The position numbers and the translations under genes are program-made. 64,000 nt of DNA from Carposina sasakii (Eukaryota; Arthropoda; Insecta; Lepidoptera; Carposinidae), in the NCBI GenBank assembly GCA_014607495.2, contig CP053148.1, positions 558,001 to 622,000 on the forward strand, read 5' to 3'. Below, piece after piece: positions 32,401 through 40,800 of the stretch (positions are counted from its first letter, which is position 1; each line of letters opens with the position of its first letter). The notes under the pieces are model-generated. The model worked only from the letters and a program-made list of their open reading frames with translations, was not told where the DNA came from and did no database searches.

Positions 32401-33364
32401 CCAAATAAAAATATGTCTCTAATGTCTCTATCTCTGTATACCTATTATGATCACTTTGCCACTTAAGTGTGTTCATAATTAATGTTGATTTAAAGTTTAA
32501 TTAAAACTAAATGTTAACTATATTATTATTCAATATTAACTTAACTATACTGTAGGTTAAGAAGTAAATAATATGTTGATTTAAAGTGTCAAGATAAATG
32601 TTGATTTGAAGTTTATTTCTTTGTTTTATTAGTTTAATTCAAAACTTGGGGGAGGCATATGTTCATCAGTGGACTTCTCAAGGCTGAGAATGATGAATTC
32701 AAAATAATCTTTACGGGATTTTGTTGACTTACAATCTTTACTAATATATTATGTTATCTTTCAAATTTAATAAATAGGTATTATATTAAATGTGAATGTT
32801 ACTCCGTATATCTGTCTGCCTTTCACACCTCAACTATTGAACAGTTTGAAATGAAATTTGGTACTACCTGTGTACTCTAGAGCCTGAGAATGTAACAACT
32901 AGCATTTTTGGTGAAAAGCTAGACTATGAACTAATTTGTAGAGAATCCAAAAAATTTTTGGTACAAGATGGATAGGTACCATTATACCAGTAACCATTAT
33001 AGGTAACATACATTTAGGATACCCAAGGTACAGTTACGAAATAGATTGGGTCAGGTTATCGCAAAAGAGGCGTCGATGTTATAAGGTTCGCCAACAGAAC
33101 TATCGAGAACTTACCAGCTTACAAGATTACGGTTTACTAAACGTTTTTGATTTACGTTATAGATCTTTATGTACATGAATTTATATTTATTGTACCCTAA
33201 GTTGGGCATGGTTGAAATTAAACTTAGTAGCAATACCAACAGAATAAATATTTAATTAAATACAACAAAGATAGGGCTGACGTGGCCTATATTCATCCTA
33301 CGCGTTATTTCTCTCGAAGCGTGTTTTATATTTCAAACTACTAACCTCCAGTTACGTAAGCCAT
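29390..33364 (-). CDS. SelK: Selenoprotein K homologue with Cys in place of Sec (4 exons)
   Basis: The minus-strand exons are 33364-33346, 32265-32190, 31139-31062 and 29486-29390. They join in frame (19+76+78+97 = 270 nt) into 89 residues plus TAA, each with GT-AG sites. The order fits SelK (fly SelG): a short N-terminus MAYVTGDGTVVQQRS, a hydrophobic segment (about 18-38, with VGWFWGVINFVYLFIQTLIN), a charged stretch, a Pro/Gly/Arg-rich region with RPPGNGPPKPPSRKFGG, and a Gly-rich C-terminus GGCGCGG. SelK is a small single-pass ER-membrane protein linked to ER-associated degradation, protein palmitoylation and redox control. Here the usual Sec position is Cys (residue 85 or 87), giving a C-x-C pair; no in-frame TGA or SECIS is needed. 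Lepidoptera are reported to have lost selenoproteins, so Cys fits. The divergent neighbour is the HAD gene at 35632. Confidence 0.9.
29554..30366. mobile_element. ACCCGACTGC element, copy with a damaged inner palindrome (SelK intron 3)
   Basis: It runs from TACCCCACTGCGCGACGCAA to TTTAAGCAGTCAGGGTTTT. The outer part matches 43404-43796. An inner part (30066-30364) begins ACCCGACTGCTTAAAAAAGA and ends with the reverse complement, but most of the left arm between about 30130 and 30150 is deleted relative to 43797-44162. It lies in the SelK intron between exons 4 and 3. Confidence 0.75.
30470..30540 (+). repeat. Fragment of the 10916-type repeat
   Basis: GCAGCCAGAACTGCAGGATAGCC with ATTGTGTGGCCAGATGTAAAT and CAGTGACAAGT retains the order of that family in degraded form. 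From 30541 to 31061 I see no other element. Confidence 0.4.
31062..31139 (-). CDS. SelK: SelK exon 3
   Basis: The acceptor is AATTCCAG and the donor GTAAAT. It encodes IQTLINPNFNKHGDKYVRDF and RPPGN, the conserved QTLINP motif after the membrane helix. The plus-strand ORF at 30963-31220 is a shadow of this exon. Confidence 0.9.
31218..31430. mobile_element. Helitron-like or related repeat in SelK intron
   Basis: It has a CTAGCGGCCGGCCACAGCTT / CGCCCGCGTGAGAGTG head, then GCGAAGCCGGGGCGGGTCC, CCTTCCTCGTGAATCACTC, AAACCGCATCAAAATCC, and AGGGACAGACATCAGCGG near the end. It belongs to a widespread lepidopteran repeat group; the superfamily is uncertain. Confidence 0.5.
31465..31860. mobile_element. 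MITE, GGGTGTAAAAAGACAAC family, complete (SelK intron 2)
   Basis: The left end TATACAGGGTGTAAAAAGAC and right end GTCTTTTTGCATCCAGTATA are inverted. So are the inner TTAATACCTGGTATTCTTTA and GAATACGAGGTATTAAAAGA, and CATGGGAAACG / CATGGTATCCCAGG. The 4621-4887 fragment is a relative. Confidence 0.8.
31880..32000 (+). repeat. Degraded 10916-type repeat
   Basis: AAAATGAGGTAGCCAGCACTGC, GCATTGTGGGCACTCATATAA, AGTGACAACTGAGAGAATGCCC and ACTTCCTTAGTCAACTC keep the order of the family. Confidence 0.45.
32190..32265 (-). CDS. SelK: SelK exon 2 (membrane segment)
   Basis: The acceptor is CATTCCAG and the donor GTAAGT. It encodes DGTVVQQRSFSIVGWFWGVI and NFVYL, the N-terminal lumenal stretch and most of the transmembrane helix. 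Confidence 0.9.
32740..32960. repeat. Fragment of the ATTGAACCGATT...AAATTTGG repeat
   Basis: GTTACTCCGTATATCTGTCTG, TTTGAAATGAAATTTGGTAC and GTACTCTAGAGCCTGAGA match the order at 53285-53420 and 55895-56070. The end lacks clear boundaries. The plus-strand RTE tail at 32642-32695 (GGGGGAGGCATATGTTCATC) adjoins it. Confidence 0.5.
33346..33364 (-). CDS. SelK: SelK exon 1 (19 nt)
   Basis: ATG at 33364 is followed by GCTTACGTAACTGGAG, then the donor GTTAGT. It encodes MAYVTG plus the first base of an Asp codon completed by exon 2. G at -3 and +4 favours this start. The exon is too short to be found as an ORF; it was picked by frame, donor and the conserved M-x-Y-V start. Confidence 0.75.
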
Positions 33365-33505
33365 TACTTATTTATGTCCTTTAATGAGAATGTAGATCAC
33401 GTATGTATGTACTTTGAAGTAATATTCCAAATAAATTAGATAGATTTTATGATATTTTTTCGAAAATTCCAAAAAACAACAAAAAAAAAATTTCCCTTTT
33501 TTTTT

Positions 33506-33921
33506 GTTTAGTTTATCCCGAAGGAAAGGCAAGGGGAACTGAGCCCATACAGCCATTGTCTTTAGTAAATGATTTATGTTATGTTATGATGGATGATAAT
33601 AATGATGATGAATGGAAACGCCGGGAAAATCTTCAAGAACAAGTGTAAAGTTAGTCAAAATGAAAAATTATTGCATAAACAACTTGTATTCCGGCTAAAG
33701 TTTTACTCAGCTTACCTGCGTATAAAACCATGCACACGCACTAGATTCACATCACAAGTAATCAAAATATAACTTATCTACCAGAAAACATCACTATACG
33801 GACATATGCAAGCCATTTACAAATAATTTTTGATTTTCACAAGAAAATTACACCTGCACCGTCCTGCACCCTTCCAGCTTTTCCCGCCGAATCCTTTTTT
33901 TTCGCTTCTCTTGTAAGTAAG
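33506..33921. repeat. ~416 bp dispersed element, tandem copy 1
   Basis: It starts GTTTAGTTTATCCCGAAGGA and includes CAGCCATTGTCTTTAGTAAA, GGAAACGCCGGGAAAATCTT, AAAGTTTTACTCAGCTTACC and CCTTCCAGCTTTTCCCGCCG. It directly abuts copy 2. It lies between SelK exon 1 and the HAD gene. Confidence 0.85.
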
Positions 33922-34325
33922 GTTTAGTTTATCCCGAAGGAAAGGCAAGGGGAACTAAACCCATACAGCCATTGTCTTTAGTAAATGATTTCTGAATTTA
34001 TGATGTATGATAATAATGATGATGAATGGAAACGCCAGGAAAATCCTCAAGAACAAGTGTAAAGTTAGTCAAAATGAAAAATTATTGCAGAAACAACTTA
34101 CATGGGCCCATGAAGAGATCGTATTCCAGCTAAAGTTTTACTCAGCTTACCTGCGTATAAAACCGTGCACACGCACTAGATTCACATCACAAGTAATCAA
34201 AATATAACTTATCTACCAAAAAACATCACTTTACGGACACAGCCATTTACAAATATTTTTTGATTTTCACAAGAAAATTACACCTGCACACTTCCAGCTT
34301 TTCCCGCCGAATCTCGCTTCTCTTG
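33922..34325. repeat. ~416 bp dispersed element, tandem copy 2
   Basis: It is nearly identical to 33506-33921 in the same orientation. It differs by a 23-base segment (TTACATGGGCCCATGAAGAG and following) present here and absent from copy 1. A third copy in the reverse orientation is at 58800-59216, which also has the extra segment, so copy 1 carries the deletion. A fragment is at 53560-53610. Confidence 0.85.
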
Positions 34326-34460
34326 TTGCTTTGCTAGTGATGCTCTATGCGTTGAATGAATGTAAGTTAACTTGGGACACGACAAAAGGGACCATAGGAC
34401 ATAAAGAAAAGCAAAGAATATGGGACAAAAAATGGACAAAAGCTCTAGGACAAAACGCTA

Positions 34461-35090
34461 CTAGTGTTGCCGCTCGATAGTCCACTATCGATAGTTGGGC
34501 AAAAACAATAATATCGATAGTCCTGAGGGGCAATACTATTGACACACAGCAATACTATCGATAGTTTTATCCCATCGATAGTGACCTTTTCTTCAATAGT
34601 ATTGCTAATACCATAACTGTCTAACTAGTGGCTGACAGGATATGAGATGGTTTTAAGGTTTTTAAACATTTGCGTATACTAATTTTTATTGTCATTTAAG
34701 TCAATTGATAAAATCCTCCTTAAATACTGTTGCACTATTTTACATTAAGTACACCGTATTACTTTGAACATTTACCGTTTTTTTAAAGTCACATCACATA
34801 AAATATTAAGATCACAGCATCAAGATTACAGCCTAAAAATATTTACTAGCTACATCAACCAATATTCATACACAATACTATTGAATCACAGCCTACTATT
34901 GACCGCGCAAACATAACGATAGTATCGATTGTTATTACACTGGTTATTACAATAGTCATGACCGATACTATCGATAGCATTGCTGTGTGTCAATAGTATT
35001 GCCCCTCACGGGGCTATCGATGCTATTGATAAGCCAATCGATATTATAGATGATTTTCGAGGTCAACTATCGATAGTTCGGCAACACTAG
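34461..35090. mobile_element. 630 bp fold-back element rich in TATCGATA
   Basis: It starts CTAGTGTTGCCG and ends CGGCAACACTAG, an inverted pair. Pairing continues through ACTATCGATAGTT, and through GGGGCAATACTATTGACACA against its reverse complement TGTGTCAATAGTATTGCCCC. The palindrome TATCGATA occurs at 34486, 34512, 34556, 34969 and 35068, with extra near-matches at 34573 and around 35028. It sits between the divergent SelK and HAD genes. Confidence 0.8.
34486..34563. promoter_or_regulatory. Cluster of three TATCGATA motifs (DREF-type sites, candidate)
   Basis: TATCGATA, the core of the DRE bound by DREF in flies, occurs at 34486-34493, 34512-34519 and 34556-34563. Two more (34969 and 35068) lie at the other end of the same element. 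The distance to the HAD start codon is about 0.55-1.15 kb and to the SelK start codon 1.1-1.7 kb. Whether the sites are used is unknown; they may simply be the terminal repeats of a transposon. Confidence 0.35.
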
Positions 35091-35132
35091 CTACGACAAA
35101 AAGACTATTAGGCACAGACTACATAGTGTACT

Positions 35133-35271
35133 GCTACGAGCATCGATTTAGAAATCTAAATCGATGGCTACGAGGCTTAGATTGAGTATATAATTTAAGC
35201 TACGAGCTTAGACTATGGATCTACTTTCTACGGCTACGAGGCATAAACAAGTTTTCTTTCTACGCTACGAG
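35133..35271. repeat. Degenerate ~33 bp tandem repeat with GCTACGAG
   Basis: GCTACGAG lies at 35133, 35167, 35199, 35233 and 35264, spaced 34, 32, 34 and 31. The sequence between is poorly conserved. A perfect-arm palindrome of CATCGATTTAGA / TCTAAATCGATG (35141-35166) sits in the first unit. Confidence 0.65.
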
Positions 35272-35592
35272 GACTATAGTTTTAGCTCCTCGTCTATTTT
35301 GTCTATACCCAACAATATTCATTCGTTTATTTAATCGTTCAATCAAGTCGTTCATGTCATTTTCTTTACCACATATTATTATTTTCCAAAAAAATAACTT
35401 TATTTATATTTATTTACATAACTGTTATGTACCTACTAAAATATAATGTTTTTAACTCAACCCCATCTCAAACTTAGTGTATAGTTAGATATTCTTATAG
35501 GCATTTATTTTGATGTGGTTTTGTGTTGTGTACCTATTATTACGTGCTCTATTTACTTGTGAATAAAAATACACGTCCGGCACTAGTGAAAT

Positions 35593-35600
35593 TATATATA
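35593..35600 (+). promoter_or_regulatory. TATA-like box before the HAD gene (weak candidate)
   Basis: TATATATA lies 32 bases before the ATG at 35632. If used, the 5' UTR would be only a few bases, so this may not be the real core promoter. Confidence 0.2.
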
Positions 35601-35631
35601 GCCTAATGTCTTCTGTATAATTACTGGTAGA

Positions 35632-36375
35632 ATGATTTTAAAGGGAATCAAACTGGTTACTTTCGACGCCACTAACACTATTCTGAAATTCAAGGTGCCG
35701 CCATGGCATCAGTATGCATCTGTAGCACGAGAGCATGGATACTCTGGGACTAGAGATGACTTAAAAATGCGGCTATTGGATAGCTATAAAGTAGTATGGA
35801 AAGAGCATCCAAACTTTGGTAAAGATAGCATTAAATGGGAAGAGTGGTGGCACCGGGTGGTCAGAGGGACCCTTAAGGATCAATTGTCTTCAAGTGCTAA
35901 TATTAAAGTCATAGCTAATGAGCTTATAACTAAATTTGAAACAACCACATGTTGGTGCAAAGCTGAAGGAGGGGAGCAACTACTTAGAGTTTTAAAAAAA
36001 TGTGGCATGCATTTAGGAATAATCTCAAATTTTGATCCACGGCTGCATAACATTTTACAGAATATCAGTTTTCATAAATACTTTGACTTTATATTAACAT
36101 CATATGACTATGGATATTGTAAACCAGATGAGAGGATTTTCAAGCACGCTGTAAATAAATATAATTCACCACTACAACCAAATGAGTGTTTACATATTGG
36201 TGATGACCTAAAAAAAGATTATGAAGGGGCCAGAGCGGCTGGCTGGCATGCTATCCTTATCTCACCAAAGGAAGAACTCAAAAGAACTGAGACACCACCA
36301 GCACCAGAGCATGTGTTCACTAGTCTACAAGAATTAACTTTAGCTATAGAGCAGAATAGGTTAAAATTACTATAA
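35632..36375 (+). CDS. Reg-2: HAD-like hydrolase, HDHD3 / rhythmically expressed gene 2 family
   Basis: A single exon of 247 residues, close to the usual family length. HAD motif I is VTFDATNTILKF (Asp12 the nucleophile). Motif II is IISNFDPRL (Ser132), motif III Lys is in GYCKPDERIF (Lys164), and motif IV is HIGDDLKKDYEGA (Asp191/192 with Asp196). The cap domain lies between residues about 20 and 100. In HAD phosphatases the residue two after the nucleophile is the Asp acid/base; here it is Thr14, as I recall for insect Reg-2 proteins, so ordinary phosphatase activity is doubtful. In flies the orthologue has rhythmic expression; its substrate is unknown to me. The start fits: no upstream in-frame ATG, and the conserved first strand begins at residue 7. 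AATAAA motifs at 36455 and 36464 suit a short 3' UTR. Confidence 0.9.
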   Translation: MILKGIKLVTFDATNTILKFKVPPWHQYASVAREHGYSGTRDDLKMRLLDSYKVVWKEHPNFGKDSIKWEEWWHRVVRGTLKDQLSSSANIKVIANELITKFETTTCWCKAEGGEQLLRVLKKCGMHLGIISNFDPRLHNILQNISFHKYFDFILTSYDYGYCKPDERIFKHAVNKYNSPLQPNECLHIGDDLKKDYEGARAAGWHAILISPKEELKRTETPPAPEHVFTSLQELTLAIEQNRLKLL

Positions 36376-36454
36376 ATACTGTTATGTACCTACTTGTTTT
36401 ATACATTGTTATTTTTATGTAATATTAGAGCATGTTATTGTTTTGTCATGAATT

Positions 36455-36469
36455 AATAAATAAAATAAA
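36455..36469 (+). terminator. Poly(A) signals of the HAD gene
   Basis: Overlapping AATAAA hexamers (36455-36460 and 36464-36469) lie 80-94 bases after the stop codon, followed by GACTCATTTAG. This is a good spacing for a compact 3' end. Confidence 0.6.
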
Positions 36470-36577
36470 GACTCATTTAGCTATTTATTGTAGATAAAAC
36501 TAATTCCATTATAGTGGTATAAAATTACGATTTTCTATTATTTGTAATGTGTAGGAAATAGAAAAGTAAATGTAGCT

Positions 36578-36815
36578 AACTATTACATTTGCTTTTTTTT
36601 TAGTTTCACCTGTCCCGTTGTCTGTAACCAAATCTTGCAAGTTAAATTTGATCCACTTCCCGGTTTCCGATTAGGCCAAAATTTTGCATGAATGTCATGT
36701 AAATCGGATGACAATGCAATATTATTATGACAGAGCTGATCTGATCTGGTGATGGAGCTGGAAGGTAGCCATAGGAACTTCATAATTAAAACGACGAAAC
36801 CCTATCGAGTTTGGG
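36578..36815. repeat. Widespread lepidopteran repeat (TTTCACCTGTCCCGTTGTCTG type)
   Basis: Landmarks are CACCTGTCCCGTTGTCTGTA, AACCAAATCTTGCAAGTTAA, CCACTTCCCGGTTTCCGATT, GGTGATGGAGCTGGAAGGTA and GCCATAGGAACTTCATAA. I recall this as a common interspersed repeat in moths and butterflies. The minus-strand ORF at 36583-36783 is its translation. Confidence 0.6.
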
Positions 36816-37865
36816 CTCGGTTGTTTGATCAGTTCATTTTATTTAAAAAATATTTACCTAATAAAAGCTTGTTTTTAAACTAAAGCTTTTTTATGAATTA
36901 CTTTTTTATATTATGTACAAAAACCTACCGATATACTATAAAATGAGGTAGTTTTTTGAAATACCTAAGCCAATTTATTGACCAGTCTACCTGGCACTGC
37001 CTAATAAAGATACAAGGTTGGCCCTTATACAAAAGACAACAAATAAATACCTACCTATGTAGTTATACATACATTCAATCAAGTTCTTTAGGTACTAGGT
37101 CCATACTAAATTGTGGTTGCCACTATGAATAAATAATAAACCAAAAGTGAAATAAGCCCAATACGAATTAATTTCTTTGTCAATTGACATTTGTAAAGAC
37201 ATGGAACTACATTGTAGTCTATGGTTTATAAAATATTTCTTCGTAGGTATAATTTTGTTAAATATGTAACTATAAATAATTATATATTTTTTATATTCTT
37301 TGCAATAGTAATAAAATAGGTATACGTCTTTTGTATTAATAAAAGATGTTATGAAATGAACCACAATGTTTCGTAAGTTCCGAATGTGACAGCTGACTTT
37401 GGTAGAATTTTCGTATATTTTAATGGCTACATCTAAAATTGCACGTAAGCTATTTTTGAAATAATGGCAACTCTCAAATGATCTGCGCGTCCATGTCAAG
37501 CTAGTTGCATCTGTGTTTTACGAGATCAATATAAATTAAAAATGTGAAATATTAGCACCAAATAGTGCAAGCAGTGTTCATACATCATCGAGCTACCGTC
37601 TCGGTAACATTGCAGCTCCAGCAGTGATCGGAAACGGTCTCTTCGCGTGTTTTTCCAATGTGCTTTCATACCCAACACGAACATTGCATTTAGGAGAAAT
37701 GACTGTGTTGTCTTTTAACTTTGTTTAATCCAAGTGTTAACAAGTCAGTGGCAAGACCTTTGAAACTTTAAAGATGTTTTCACACTATGTAGAACGACTA
37801 TAAACTTTTTCTGTGCTGCGAAAAGTGAAGTTTGGGTGATTGTTTTGGCGTATTATGCTGCTGCC
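36816..37865 (+). other. Eph upstream region and 5' UTR
   Basis: This is AT-rich to about 37550, then more balanced sequence leading into the Eph start, with no dispersed repeat recognised. A 134-residue minus-strand ORF (37095-37499) is rich in Ile, Tyr, Lys and Phe and has no recognisable motif. The transcription start and any 5' UTR intron cannot be fixed by eye. Confidence 0.4.
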
Positions 37866-40800
37866 ATGATGTGGTTCCCTGCGGTGGTGGTCGCAACTCT
37901 GGCGTTCCGTGTGTTTGGCGAGCAAGTGCTTCTTCTCGACACCACAACCGAGCAGTCTCTGGGATGGACGCGGTTCCCTTATGGACCCCAAGCAAGTACT
38001 CCTGGTTGGGTTGAAGAGTCATATTCAAATTTCGAAAAGCAGATTATAAACTGGCGCTCCTACGTAGTCTGCGACGTCGCTCACCACAATGTGAACAACT
38101 GGCTTTGGACTCCTTTTATTGAGAGAAGAAATGCTAACCGCATTTATATTGAAATCAAGTTCACCATAAGAGACTGTGCCTTGTTCCCAGGTAATGCTTT
38201 AAGTTGTAAAGAGACTTTTAGCTTGCTGTATTATGAGTTTGATGTTGCTACAAGAGAGCAGCCTCCTTGGGAGCCAGAAAGCTACAAACCTGTGGGTCGC
38301 ATAGCAGCGGGTGAAGGCAGGTTCAATACTAACTCTGAAGTAGATATAAATACTGAAGTGAAAAGTATTGCAGTTACCAAAAGAGGAGTATACTTTGCAT
38401 TCAGGGATCAAGGAGCCTGCATTTCTATTCTTGCTATTAAAGTTTACTATATTACATGCCCGGAGATCACTGAGAATTTTGTAAGGTTCCCTGCAACTCC
38501 TACTGGCAAAGAGGTCACAGTAATTGAGAAATCTAATGGCACCTGTGTAGAAAATGCAGAAGTAGCCCCCGGTGACCCTCCTCCAGTATATTTTTGCAAA
38601 GGAGATGGAAAATGGACCTTGCCTAGTGGATCATGCAAATGCAAGGCTGGGTTTGAGCCTGACAGGAAAAATCAGGTATGTTTGAAATGCCCACCTGGCA
38701 AATTTAAATCCCATACAGGTGATGAGTCCTGTATACCTTGTCCAGCCTACTCTGAATCAAAAGCATTAGCCGCAGCTGAATGTAAGTGTGTACCTGGATT
38801 CTATAGAGCTAAGAAGGATCCTAGAAATGCAACCTGTACTCAACCCCCATCAGCTCCTGAAAATCTTACTGTAACCTTTGCTGATCAATCTTCAATTGCC
38901 CTTGCCTGGCAGCCACCTCAGAAAAATGGGGGCCGTAATGATATAACATATAGAGTTACCTGTTCCAATTGTGGGGTTGTAGCAGAGTTCAGGCCATCAT
39001 CTACTCAGCTAAACACTACCAGGGTACAGATAATAGGTCTCGAACCTGTAACTGAGTATAGGTTCCAAGTATTTGCAGAAAATGGGGTGACTGAACTCAC
39101 CGGTGAGCCTGCAAAGAAAATTGAGATAACTGCTGTGACAGAAGCTCCAGCTGTCAGTGTGGTATTTAAACTCAGAGTGCTAGATGTTGAAAGTGATAGA
39201 CTGACAGTTGCATGGAATCCCCCACCTATTGACTTATCAGATCCTGATGATACTGTGGAAAATTATGAAGTCAAATGGTTCCCAAAAGATGCTGCTGATA
39301 AAAACGTTACTATAAGAACTACAAAGGAACCACATTTAACCATTACTGGCCTTAAGAAAGAAACAGAATATGGCATCAGGGTTAGAGCAAAAACGAAAAA
39401 GAGCTTAGGTGAATTTAGTAGTATCATGTATGTCCACACTGGCCCAGTGATAGAAACTACCACTTTTGTGGCTGAGGAGGAAGGAGCTCAGGTCAGATTG
39501 GTGGCAGGCATCATGGTAGCTGTAGTTGTCCTTTGTGTGGTTGCCATAATTGCAACAGTTTTATACTTGCGCTCCAGAACAGAAGACGAGTGTGATAAGA
39601 AGCAGCCAGGCGATTGCAATTCCTTGAACTATCGTAATGGCGAAGTGTATAACGCACCCAATGACCGCCCTGCGAAGACCAGCAGTAATGCTACCACCCC
39701 TCTCTTCGCTGGTACTGGATCACGGACCTACATTGACCCACATACCTATGAGGACCCTAACCAGGCTGTCCGCGAATTCGCTCGTGAAATAGATGCTTCT
39801 TGCATAACCATTGAAGCTATTATCGGAGGTGGAGAGTTTGGTGATGTCTGCCGCGGGAAACTGAAAATGCCTGCAAGCTGCGGACAGGAAATTGACGTGG
39901 CAATAAAGACGCTTAAACCTGGATCCACAGAAAGGGCCAGAAGGGATTTTCTTGCTGAGGCCTCTATTATGGGTCAATTTGAACATCCTAATGTTATATT
40001 TTTGCAAGGTGTGGTCACTAAATGCAACCCCATTATGATCATAACTGAATTTATGGAAAATGGATCATTGGACACATTCCTTCGTGCCAACGATGGTAAA
40101 TTCCGAGTGTTGCAGTTGGTGGGCATGTTGCGCGGGATTGCAACAGGAATGCAATACCTTTCAGAGATGAACTACATTCACCGTGATCTGGCAGCTCGCA
40201 ATGTACTCGTCAACTCCCAGCTCGTGTGCAAGATTGCTGATTTTGGATTGTCGCGAGAGATTGAATCTACAGCCGATGGCGCCTACACAACCCGCGGTGG
40301 CAAAATCCCAGTACGATGGACCGCACCAGAAGCAATTGCTTTTAGGAAATTCACATCAGCCAGTGATGTTTGGTCCATGGGCATCGTTTGCTGGGAAGTT
40401 ATGAGCTTTGGGGAACGCCCCTACTGGAACTGGAGCAACCAGGACGTGATCAAATCGATCGAGAAGGGTTACCGCTTACCGGCCCCAATGGACTGCCCGG
40501 AAGCAGTATACCAGCTGATGCTCGACTGCTGGCAGAAAGAGCGCACCCACAGGCCGACGTTCTCGAGCATTGTGAAGACATTGGACAAGCTGATTCGTTG
40601 CCCCGACACCCTGAGGAAGATCGCACAGAACCGCTCTGCCGACCCATTGGCCGGAGACACTCCCGACCTGATCCAGTTCTCGTCGGTGGAGGAGTGGCTG
40701 GAATGCATAAAAATGTCGCGATACATCGAGAAATTCAGGGCGTCGGGCATAACAGAGATGGACGCCATCGTGGACTTGACCGTGCACCAGCTAGCCGCCC

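Noticed and set aside
37095..37499. 134-residue minus-strand ORF upstream of Eph
   Set aside because: It is rich in Ile, Tyr, Lys, Phe, as expected from AT-rich DNA read at random. There is no domain, signal or splice partner.
37836..37865. Ten extra N-terminal residues of Eph from a GTG start
   Set aside because: GTG is not a normal nuclear start in animals. The ATG at 37866 has a good context and directly precedes a signal peptide.
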